NCBI GenBank assembly: GCA_023139655.1
Contig: JAGLNE010000027.1
Span: forward strand, 1 to 14,304
Length of the DNA: 14,304 nt
Direction: 5' to 3'
From: Candidatus Parcubacteria bacterium
GTDB taxonomy: Bacteria > Patescibacteriota > Patescibacteriia > Patescibacteriales > UBA12075
The notes below the pieces were generated by a model, which worked only from the letters and a program-made list of their open reading frames with translations, was not told where the DNA came from and made no database searches. The position numbers and the translations under genes are program-made. Below are positions 1-7,700 of this stretch, piece by piece (position 1 is the stretch's first letter; every line of letters begins with the position of its first letter).

Positions 1-1
1 C

Positions 2-1291
2 CTTAGCTGGGGCCTGCTTTTTTCATCAGCTAATTTTTTAATTAAAAAAATATCCAAGCCGAAAAAACTAGTAGAGCTTCTCAATGCTTGGTGCAAGGCG
101 CAAAAAAATATTAAAACAAAAATATATTCAATCCTCTTAATGTTTGGAATTTTAGCTACTTACTCGCTTAGACTATTTTTATTATATGAATTTTTTAATA
201 TTAGTATTTCTATTCCCGCTATTTTACTTATTGTCTCTTTGGCCATTTTGTCATTTTTTGTGTCAATTACCCCGGCTGCGCTCGGAATCAGGGAGGGAAT
301 AATGATAGCAGCGGCCTATTTGTCGGGCTACAAGTATGTTGACACGGCAATAGTGGCTACGGCTGACCGGGCTTTGGTTTTTTGTGTGATTCTTTTATTG
401 AATGTATTTATTGGTTTATTCTTTTTGAGCCGCAAACTTTCACCTTATAATTTTACGATCCGTTATTTGAATAAATGGAGTAAGTCCATACCTTCGGCGA
501 TAAAACGCGCCTTAACCAGGCTTTGGCTGGCACAAATTTATTTCCGGCCGCGCTTAGGCGCTTGCAAGAAGCCAATATTTATCCTGGGCAACCAAAAATC
601 CGGCACAACTGTTATCGCCAGCCTGCTCGCCCGCGCCACGGGCCGGTCCCTAGCTATTGATTTAAGGCAAGAGATATTAAGCCCTAGTTTTGAAAAATTA
701 AAAAGCAAACAATTGTCAATGGACGAGTTTATAAATAAGAATATTTTAGATTTTAGCAAAGAGATAATTAAGGTGCCTGAACTTAGTTTTTTTTATAATG
801 AATTAAGCGAGCATTGCAGGGAGGCAAAATATATTTTTATTGTTCGCGACCCGCGTGATAATATTAGTAGCTTGTTGAACCGCCTTAATACCCCCGGACA
901 TTTAGAGGTATTGGAGGCCAGTCAAATAAAAAAATTGCCTTTGGCCTGGCAATTGGTGTTTCGCGTTGATTGGCTGGGAGAAGAAAACAGTGAAAGTTAT
1001 ATTAAAAATTTAAGTACGCGCTGGCTGATCGCGGCTAATAATTATTTGCAGAATAAAGATAAGATTGTGTTAGTTAAGTTTGAAGATTTTTTGAGTGATA
1101 AAGCCGACACGATTGAACGATTGGCGGCCAAGTGCGGTCTCTCTAAAGTAAATGACATTTCAGGATTAGTGGACAAGCAATTCCAGCCCCATGGAGACAG
1201 GAAAACTTCTTGGCTGGATTTTTATGGCAAAGCAAACCTAGGAATAATAGAAGAAACCTGCGGCCAGGCTATGAAAGAGCTTGGTTACTGA
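2..1291 (+). CDS. Partial YbhN/LPG-synthase-type membrane segment fused to a PAPS sulfotransferase domain
   Basis: The reading frame is open from base 2, so the N-terminus lies outside the window and the internal ATG at 140 is not the start. Visible residues 1-155 or so are hydrophobic helices and loops. They include TPAALGIREG (residues 90-99), which resembles the conserved proline/glycine/RE motif of the YbhN/lysylphosphatidylglycerol-synthase membrane family. After a basic linker comes a soluble domain with the sulfotransferase 5'-phosphosulfate loop GNQKSGTT (196-203) and the 3'-phosphate motif RDPRDN (282-287). A later VKFEDF segment also fits the family. Such enzymes move sulfate from PAPS to a hydroxyl or amine. 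With a membrane anchor, the acceptor could be a lipid or a cell-surface glycan; this is inference. A glycosyltransferase lies 1 kb away, across truB. There is no terminator directly after the stop. The sulfotransferase call is fairly firm, the membrane-family call less so. Confidence 0.75.
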   Translation, partial: LSWGLLFSSANFLIKKISKPKKLVELLNAWCKAQKNIKTKIYSILLMFGILATYSLRLFLLYEFFNISISIPAILLIVSLAILSFFVSITPAALGIREGIMIAAAYLSGYKYVDTAIVATADRALVFCVILLLNVFIGLFFLSRKLSPYNFTIRYLNKWSKSIPSAIKRALTRLWLAQIYFRPRLGACKKPIFILGNQKSGTTVIASLLARATGRSLAIDLRQEILSPSFEKLKSKQLSMDEFINKNILDFSKEIIKVPELSFFYNELSEHCREAKYIFIVRDPRDNISSLLNRLNTPGHLEVLEASQIKKLPLAWQLVFRVDWLGEENSESYIKNLSTRWLIAANNYLQNKDKIVLVKFEDFLSDKADTIERLAAKCGLSKVNDISGLVDKQFQPHGDRKTSWLDFYGKANLGIIEETCGQAMKELGY

Positions 1292-1307
1292 TATAACACG
1301 CGTTTAC

Positions 1308-1486
1308 TGTCATTTCGACAGGAACGCAGCGTTAGCGGAGTGGAGCGGAGAAATCTTTAATACATTTAAACTTTTTCCATATTTTTTTTAATTAACTAAG
1401 TATTCTAACATTTGCGTGTAATCCGTATATTATAGATTTCTCCTCACTCAATTTTACTTCGTAAAATTTCATTTGTCGAAATGACA
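1308..1486. repeat. MITE-like palindromic element with 13-bp terminal inverted repeats
   Basis: The ends are perfect 13-bp inverted repeats, TGTCATTTCGACA at 1308-1320 and its complement at 1474-1486. A second perfect pair, GGAGAAATCT (1347-1356) and AGATTTCTCC (1434-1443), lies inside. The centre (1357-1433) is AT-rich and non-coding. The right arm holds a small hairpin, ATTTTAC-TTC-GTAAAAT (1451-1467). No flanking target duplication is obvious. The layout fits a non-autonomous mobile element or REP-like dispersed repeat. Confidence 0.7.
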
Positions 1487-1500
1487 AGGTGAATTGCGAT

Positions 1501-1539
1501 ACCCTCGCTACCGCTGGGGCAGGCCCAGCAAGAGAGGGT
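1501..1539. repeat. Two-part GC-rich hairpin downstream of truB
   Basis: The outer stem is ACCCTC (1501-1506) with GAGGGT (1534-1539). The inner stem is GCTGGG (1513-1518) with CCCAGC (1524-1529). An asymmetric internal loop separates them. It lies past the stop of truB, which is on the minus strand, but the T-run on that strand comes before the hairpin, so it is not a standard terminator. It may be another dispersed palindrome or may protect mRNA 3' ends. Confidence 0.5.
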
Positions 1540-1566
1540 TCCCTGGGGTACAAAAAAAGTGAGTTA

Positions 1567-2250
1567 TTAGATTAAATTCTCTTGCCAGTTGTCAGAGTTT
1601 AACTCCGAGAGTTGGCTTGCCTGCCCTAGCTTATACTCACCAATCGCTGTTCTCTCCAGCTCGGTAAGCAAAGCCCCACAGCCCAGGGCCTTACCAATAT
1701 CGCGGGCCAGGGCGCGGATATAAGTCCCACTTGATGAGTGGATTTTTATTTTTAATTCAGGCCACTTATAGTCAAGTAATTCTATATTAAATATTTCTAT
1801 TTCCTCGGCCCACCTTTCGATCGTCTTGCCTTGTCGAGCCAATTGATATAGTTTTTTTCCACCAACCTTTTTTGCGCTATACATAGGAGGGACTTGTTCC
1901 TGCCGCCCAATAAATAATCCCAGAACTTTTGTAACTTGTTCTTGTGTTTTTTGTTCTTTGCTCTTTGTTCTCTGCTTATTCCCCGTCCGATCATGCGTAT
2001 CAGACTTTGCTCCCAGTCTTAATTCTGCTTCATAGATTTTATCCAGCTTAACAAATTTGTTTATTTCTCTGGTTGCTTCGCGCCCGACGGCCACAATCAA
2101 TAATCCGCTGGCAAAAGGGTCAAGCGTGCCGGCATGCCCGATTTTTTTTATCCCGGTTATGCGCCTAAGTTTATCTATAATATCATGGGAGGTCGGTCCG
2201 CTTGGTTTGTCTATTAGCAAAAATCCGGATTTATTTTTTTCTGCTATCAT
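1567..2250 (-). CDS. truB: tRNA pseudouridine(55) synthase TruB, short form without a C-terminal PUA domain
   Basis: TruB converts U55 in the T-loop of tRNA to pseudouridine in the cytoplasm. The protein has 227 residues. The catalytic motif GHAGTLDPFASGLL has its aspartate at D44. Further family signatures are FLLIDKPSGPTSHD near the N-terminus, QVPPMYSAKKVGGKKLYQLAR in the middle, and SGTYIRALARDIG. Full-length bacterial TruB has about 300 residues; this one stops after the catalytic domain and has no recognisable PUA domain. Residues after DTHDRTGN are a lysine/glutamine-rich stretch made from a repetitive A-rich DNA run, replacing a variable part of the family. The ATG has no Shine-Dalgarno site. 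The gene is divergent from the glycosyltransferase gene and is not next to rbfA or nrnA, its usual neighbours. Confidence 0.93.
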   Translation of the reverse strand: MIAEKNKSGFLLIDKPSGPTSHDIIDKLRRITGIKKIGHAGTLDPFASGLLIVAVGREATREINKFVKLDKIYEAELRLGAKSDTHDRTGNKQRTKSKEQKTQEQVTKVLGLFIGRQEQVPPMYSAKKVGGKKLYQLARQGKTIERWAEEIEIFNIELLDYKWPELKIKIHSSSGTYIRALARDIGKALGCGALLTELERTAIGEYKLGQASQLSELNSDNWQENLI

Positions 2251-2290
2251 TTTTTATTATTTCGCAAAAGGTCTTATTTATAATATACTT

Positions 2291-2319
2291 ATTATATAGT
2301 ATTCATTCGATTTGCCCAA
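2291..2319 (-). promoter_or_regulatory. Candidate truB promoter
   Basis: On the minus strand there is a perfect TATAAT -10 (plus-strand ATTATA at 2291-2296). A poor -35, TTGGGC (2314-2319), sits 17 bases upstream. It is about 40 bases before the truB start, in the short gap shared with the divergent glycosyltransferase gene. The weak -35 keeps this tentative. Confidence 0.35.
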
Positions 2320-2320
2320 T

Positions 2321-3709
2321 ATGATAAATAAGACACTCAATTTTATTAGCCGGCATTTTTATTTGATTATTATTATCGCCTTAATAATCCAGGTGGCTTT
2401 GGTTTGTTCAAACCAGTTTATCCGCATGTTTAATAGCGATGAATTTGAGTCTATTCATGTTGCCTGGATGATGAGCCAGGGCCAAAGCATTTATACTGAT
2501 TTTTTTGAGCACCACCATCCATTTTTTTACTATCTGCTTGTGCCGCTTATTATAATTGGCAAGAGCAGCGTGCTTACGCTTTATCTGGCACGTTTGTCAA
2601 TTTTTGTTAATCTTTTATTTGTTTATTTTATAACTTATAAAATAGCTAGCCTAATCAAGGGTAGAAATTTTGCGCTGATCAGCTTGCTAATTCTAAATAA
2701 TTTTATTTTTTTCCTTACTACCGCTACAGAGATCCGTCCGGATAATTTGCAGCTTAGCTTTAGTTTATTGGCACTGTACTTTCTAATATTATTTTTTAAA
2801 AAATCGCGAGTTTTATTTTTAGTACTCACAGCCGCGTCTCTTGGCGTGTCGCTACTATTTTTACAGAAAGCGATTTTTTTTATTGCGCCAGTTTTTTTGT
2901 TTCTTTTACTCCTGGTATGGAAAAAGAAAATATCCGGGCGCAGTGTTTTCATTTTTCTAATTAGTTTTCTCTTCCCGATAATTCCATATTTTGTTTATTT
3001 GGCTTTAAGTGGTAATTTGAATGTTTATCTCCAAAATTTTTGGCTGTTTAATTTGCTCGTTGAGATGAGACAGCCGATAATAAAGTTTTATTTTTCACTA
3101 TTAATTACTAATATTCTTGCCTGGTCGCTTTTCTTCCTTGGATTGGTAAAAGCGCGTTTAGAGAAAGAACAATTTTTGTTATTTTTTGGGTTTATTTCCT
3201 TGTTTATTTTGCTCGCCCTAGCGCCAACACCCTTTAAACTAAACCAATACTACACTGTCATTGCTCCACTCTTGGCAATGGTGGCGGCTTTTGGTTTCCA
3301 TTATATTAAAGATAGAAATAAAAAAATAGCCGCAATAGTCCTGGTCCTGCTAACAATTTTCCCAGCAGTATTTTTAGTAGCAGTGCAAATCAAAGCCCCT
3401 AACACTGAGCAGCTGGCCCGGGTGAATTATGTACTGGACAACACCGTACCTGGTGACAAGGTTTTTGATGGTGCTACTTACTTTAATCTTTTTCGTGATG
3501 ATATTGACTATCTCTGGTTTGGCCTGCGCTACGTGGTGCCGACAATGAAAAAATTAAATGGTTATGAATATGACGTTTATGAGTCAATAGAAAAAGAAAA
3601 GCCAAAAATAATTTGGACCAGCAACCTTAAACCAAGCGACCCACGCATTAAAAATAACTACAACTACTCAGAAGTTTACGATAATATGTTGATAAGGAAG
3701 GAAGAATAA
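2321..3709 (+). CDS. Polytopic membrane glycosyltransferase, GT39/ArnT-like (PMT_2) type
   Basis: These enzymes use a polyprenyl-phosphate sugar and transfer it to a lipid or protein on the outer face of the membrane. The protein has 462 residues from the ATG at 2321; an in-frame TTG at 2312 would add three. The first helix (about 14-30) is followed by an acidic loop with D40-E41 in NSDEFES, the place where this fold has its catalytic aspartate. A histidine-rich segment, FFEHHHPFFYYLL (from about 61), follows. EIRPD (137-141) matches the RPD motif common in PMT_2 proteins. About ten more hydrophobic helices follow, ending near residue 360. The last 100 residues are soluble. Neither donor nor acceptor can be read from the sequence. 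No Shine-Dalgarno site precedes it. It seems to be a single-gene unit ending in a terminator. Confidence 0.78.
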   Translation: MINKTLNFISRHFYLIIIIALIIQVALVCSNQFIRMFNSDEFESIHVAWMMSQGQSIYTDFFEHHHPFFYYLLVPLIIIGKSSVLTLYLARLSIFVNLLFVYFITYKIASLIKGRNFALISLLILNNFIFFLTTATEIRPDNLQLSFSLLALYFLILFFKKSRVLFLVLTAASLGVSLLFLQKAIFFIAPVFLFLLLLVWKKKISGRSVFIFLISFLFPIIPYFVYLALSGNLNVYLQNFWLFNLLVEMRQPIIKFYFSLLITNILAWSLFFLGLVKARLEKEQFLLFFGFISLFILLALAPTPFKLNQYYTVIAPLLAMVAAFGFHYIKDRNKKIAAIVLVLLTIFPAVFLVAVQIKAPNTEQLARVNYVLDNTVPGDKVFDGATYFNLFRDDIDYLWFGLRYVVPTMKKLNGYEYDVYESIEKEKPKIIWTSNLKPSDPRIKNNYNYSEVYDNMLIRKEE

Positions 3710-3768
3710 AGAAGGAGTTGCTCGTTTGACTTATCCAATAAATTCTAGTAAAATTAGCTCACATTAAT

Positions 3769-3806
3769 AACAAACCCCGAGGAGGAAAGGGAGGGTTTGT
3801 TTTTTT
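3769..3806 (+). terminator. Intrinsic terminator after the glycosyltransferase gene
   Basis: A perfect 9-bp stem, AACAAACCC (3769-3777) with GGGTTTGTT (3793-3801), is followed by an unbroken T-run to 3806. It separates the glycosyltransferase unit from the purine genes. Confidence 0.8.
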
Positions 3807-3834
3807 GTGTTCCTGAACCTTGAAAAAGCGATTT

Positions 3835-3863
3835 TTGTTTAATAGGCAAAAATTTTATATAAA
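3835..3863 (+). promoter_or_regulatory. Candidate promoter for purN-purL
   Basis: A good -10, TATAAA (3858-3863), follows a partial -35, TTGTTT (3835-3840), with 17-base spacing. Transcription would start near 3870, giving a leader of about 33 bases. That is too short for a folded riboswitch. Confidence 0.45.
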
Positions 3864-3886
3864 TAAATTAAAATCATATTAGGATG

Positions 3887-3893
3887 AAAGGAG
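3887..3893 (+). promoter_or_regulatory. Strong ribosome binding site of purN
   Basis: AAAGGAG lies 9 bases before the ATG at 3903 and fixes this start. Housekeeping genes in the window lack such a site. Confidence 0.8.
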
Positions 3894-3902
3894 ACGAAGA
3901 AA

Positions 3903-4745
3903 ATGAAGAAAAAGAGAATAGGAATATTGATTTCCGGCGGCGGTACCAACATGATGGCGATAGCGAGTGACTGTAAAGCGGGAAAAGTGAACGCTGACGT
4001 GGTTTTTGTTGGCGCTGATAATCCGGATGCCAAAGGTTTAGTCTGGGCAAAAGAAAATGGAATTTCGACTTTCTTTGTTGACTATAAACAGATTAAAATG
4101 CAGGTAATGGATGGTATATATCGTGATATACCCGGCGACGAATTGGTCGAGACAATCCATAAAAAAAGTACTTATGTTCACAGTTGGTATGATAATGATG
4201 AGGCTCGGCAGCTTAGCCATATTCGCTGCAAAGTTGCCGCTGAAAGGGAGTTAATGAGAAAGGTTACTGGTTACAGCATTGATTTATTGGCACTAGCCGG
4301 CTTTATGCAGGTTTTTACGTCAAACTTGATTGATGTTATGAACATGGGATACGATGTACCTCGGATTATGAACATTCACCCAGCTCTTCTGCCCTCTTTC
4401 CCTGGTGTTAATGGTTACGAAGATACTTTTAACTACGGCTGTAAGGTCGGTGGTTGCACGGTTCATTTCGTGGACTATGACGAGGACACTGGCCCGATTA
4501 TTGGCCAGCGGACGTTCCCGATATTTCCGGGAGACACACTAAGCTTGATTAAGAAACGGGGTCTGAAGGAAGAATATCAGTTGTTTCCGGAATGCATTCA
4601 ACAGTTTGCTGAAGGAGGGCTCTGGGTAAGAAGAAACGAAAAAGGAAGAAAAGTGGTTGAAATTACAGAAACCCATAATAATCCTAGCACAGTAGCAGTT
4701 ACTGGGATTGGGGGTGTTATAAGAGACACTATTCCAAGAGTATAA
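3903..4745 (+). CDS. purN: Phosphoribosylglycinamide formyltransferase PurN with an insert and an FGAM-synthase-like tail
   Basis: PurN moves a formyl group from 10-formyl-tetrahydrofolate to GAR, giving FGAR, step 3 of purine synthesis. The N-terminal motif GILISGGGTNMMAI matches the phosphate-binding loop. NIHPALLPSFPG supplies the catalytic pair N157 and H159. D195 in DEDTGP matches the third catalytic residue. The protein has 280 residues against about 210 in E. coli. One extra block of about 44 residues lies around 61-105, before LLALAGFM. The second is the C-terminus: residues 256-275 read ETHNNPSTV, then TGIGGVIRD. This matches a signature of FGAM synthase (PurL), not of formyltransferases. 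The next gene, purL, starts 41 bases after the stop with no terminator, so the two are probably one operon. Function is well supported; the role of the tail is unknown. Confidence 0.9.
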   Translation: MKKKRIGILISGGGTNMMAIASDCKAGKVNADVVFVGADNPDAKGLVWAKENGISTFFVDYKQIKMQVMDGIYRDIPGDELVETIHKKSTYVHSWYDNDEARQLSHIRCKVAAERELMRKVTGYSIDLLALAGFMQVFTSNLIDVMNMGYDVPRIMNIHPALLPSFPGVNGYEDTFNYGCKVGGCTVHFVDYDEDTGPIIGQRTFPIFPGDTLSLIKKRGLKEEYQLFPECIQQFAEGGLWVRRNEKGRKVVEITETHNNPSTVAVTGIGGVIRDTIPRV

Positions 4746-4772
4746 AAATGATAATACAGTTTTATTGAAAGG

Positions 4773-4779
4773 AAAGGAG
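4773..4779 (+). promoter_or_regulatory. Strong ribosome binding site of purL
   Basis: GAAAGGAG-type sequence (AAAGGAG around 4773-4779) lies 7 bases before the ATG at 4787. The surrounding purine-rich run, GAAAGGAAAGGAG, recurs before purM. Confidence 0.78.
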
Positions 4780-4786
4780 ATAAACA

Positions 4787-7700
4787 ATGAAGAAATCCAA
4801 TGAAATGCTCCAGGATTTTTATCGATCAACTGCTTTGAGTAAACCTAAAATAAACAAGTTACTTCTCAAGGCTAGAGCGATTTTTCCCGGGGTTGAATCG
4901 ATCCAAACTGAATTTCAGTTCCTTGTCGATTCAACTCGGCCATTGACAGTGATTGAGGAGGCGGTGCTTACAAACATCCTTTCGATATCGTATGAGCCAA
5001 AAGGTTTTGGGCAAAATTCATTTTTTGGCGATCAAGACTTTGTCGTTCCGATCGGGACTAAACCTTCAAGAGTTTCGCCTTGGTCAACCAGGGTGGTTGC
5101 TGTTTGCCATTCCTCTGGTCTTGAAACAATAACTCGGCTGGAGCGAATTTGTCGTCATAGATTTACCTTCAAAGACGGCAAACAACCTGATCAGAATACC
5201 CAGGATGAGATAAATTTTATTTTTTATGATTTTATGACGGAGCAAATTTATCCTGACCGGCTGGTTACTTTTGAAACAAACATAACGCCAAAAGCAACCG
5301 TCGTGATCGATGTTTTGGGTAAAGGTTTTACCGCCTTAGTAAAAGCAAATGAAGATCTTGGTGCAAACCTCGGAGAAGCTCAACTTCGGCATATCTACAA
5401 CCTTTGCGTTAAGTACCAGAAAAATCCGACTGATGTCTACCTGTTCATGTGTGGCCAGGGGATATCAGAACATAGCCGACATCCGCATTTTAATGCTCGT
5501 CAGCAAGTTGACGGTGTTTTAAAGCCCCACACGTTGATGGAAATGATTGAGTCAACGGTTGAAGTGAACCCGGGTAATAGCATTTCTCATTTTCATGACA
5601 ATAGTTCGGTTATCAAGGGCTTTGACACTCTAGCCTTACGACCGGCAAATCCCGCTGGTCCATCCCCCTATATTGTTAAAAGAGTGAGGTATTGTTTTAC
5701 TTTTAACGGAGAAACCCACAATTACCCGACAACCGTTAATTCCGTGCCCGGGGCCGAAACCGGAACCGGCGGAAGAGTACGTGACAATCTTGCCACCGGT
5801 CGCGGCGGCTTGATCATCGCTGGCACAACCGCCTTTATGGTTGGCTATCTTTTTATTCCCGGCTACGATCTTCCCTGGGAGATCAAGTATGGCCCAGACC
5901 CCCAAGGCATTGAGACCCCCTTGGATATTTTGTGGGGCTCTCATACCGGATCCTATGACTTTGGCAATAAAATCGGGGAGTCGGTAATTTGTGGATCAAC
6001 CCGTTCACACGAGATGATGCTTCAAGCCAGAATTGATGGCGAGTTGACCGATTTTTGGTCAGGTTATCGAAAAACCATCATGTTCACAGCTGGCATCGGT
6101 GAGATTGATGAAGAGCTGATCGAGGGCAGGACTGCGGAAAAAGGCATGAAATTATTCCGTTTCGGCGGTGACTCACACCCGGTGGGTGTTGGCGGTGCCG
6201 GAAGAAGTTCTGATGAGCTTAAAAAGAGCGAAAAAGAGAGAAAATTTGATGAATCAGGTGTTCAGCGTAGTGACGCAATCATGGAAAAACTTGGAATAAA
6301 CGTTGTTCGTGGCTGCGCCGAGCTTGGACCAAAAAATCCAGCAGAAAAATTTCATGATTCAGGGGCTGGAGGGATAGGTAATTGCGGACCCGAAGCACTG
6401 TATCCGGCTGGAGGCACTATGTATCTTGCCCGGATTCCAATGGGCGACAAAACAATGAGTCAATTGGTGTATTTTTCCAATGAATGCCAAGAAGTCATTG
6501 TTGTGCTTATTCGATCGGAAAACGCCGAAATTTTCAAGCAGATTTGCAAGCGCGAAGATTGTCCGGTTCAGGAAATCGGTGATGTTACTGGCGATGGAGT
6601 ATTCACTCTTTATGATGAAAGAGACGATTCCACTCCGGTTAAATTTAACATGGAAGAGCTGCTTGGAAGTGACCTTCCCCAGGAAACCAAAGTTTTGGAA
6701 AGCGCTGAGTTGATCGGCAAGCCCTTTGCGCCACCGGAAGATCTGACTGTTGATGACGCGCTCAACCGGACTATGCGCTTGATTGACGTTGCTTCAAAGC
6801 GCACCATGATCAATAAGGTTGACCGAAGTGTATCGGGGCTTATTGCCCAGCAACAAATGGTTGGTCCTTGTCAATTGCCTTTGGCGGATTACGGAGTGGT
6901 CGCAAACGAAATGCTGCAAACAACCGGTGCCGCCATTTCAATCGGAGAGCAGCCAATTATCGGCCTGCTTAATGCCGGTGCGATGGTGCGGATGAGTATT
7001 TCCGAAATGCTGCTCAATTTGGCCGGTGCCAAATTCCAGAGCATTGAAGCCGTTAATATTTGCGGCAATTGGATGTGGGCAGTCAAAGTTCCTGGCGAAG
7101 GTGTGCGCTTGTTTAATGGGGTTGAAGCAGCAACTGAGTTTGTTAAAAAACTTGGCATACGCATCAATTCCGGGAAGGATTCTCTTAACATGGCTTGTGA
7201 GGCAATTATTAAGAGTCTGATCAAGAAGATCACATCCCCGGGTACCTTTATCGCTTCGGCTTACGTGCCAATGGATGATATTACCGTAAAGGTTACTTCG
7301 GATATAAAGCGTCCGGGCTATTCGCGATTGATGTACCTCGATATCGCCAAGGGCAAGACTCGTATGGGTGGCTCGGTTTTGGGCCGTGTATTTAACATGC
7401 TTGGAAGTACCGCACCCGATATTGATGACGACAAAATGCTCACCAACGCAATCCTTTTTGTGCAGGAATTAATCGAGAAAGAGTTGATTATGGCCTATCA
7501 TGACAGAAGCGATGGTGGCATAATTCAGACGGTGCTTGAAATGGCCTTTTCTGGAAATTGTGGGATCAATCTTGATTTCCGGTCTAAGGACGACAGAAAC
7601 ATCACAGTCCTGAGAACCTTATTCAACCAAGAAGCCGGTTATGTTTTTGAATGCATGCCAAAAACGGAAACTGCGATCAGGAAGATTGCCGTGAAGTATG

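Noticed and set aside
1501..1557. Hairpin plus A-run as a truB terminator
   Set aside because: On the truB strand the T-run comes before the hairpin, so the order is wrong for an intrinsic terminator; on the plus strand it is an A-run.
3807..3886. Purine or PRPP riboswitch before purN
   Set aside because: No conserved riboswitch core is visible and the likely leader is too short; the purM leader (8891-8962) also lacks such a core.
5636..5944. 102-codon open frame on the minus strand inside purL
   Set aside because: It lies wholly inside a clearly conserved domain of PurL, has no ribosome site and no recognisable motif.
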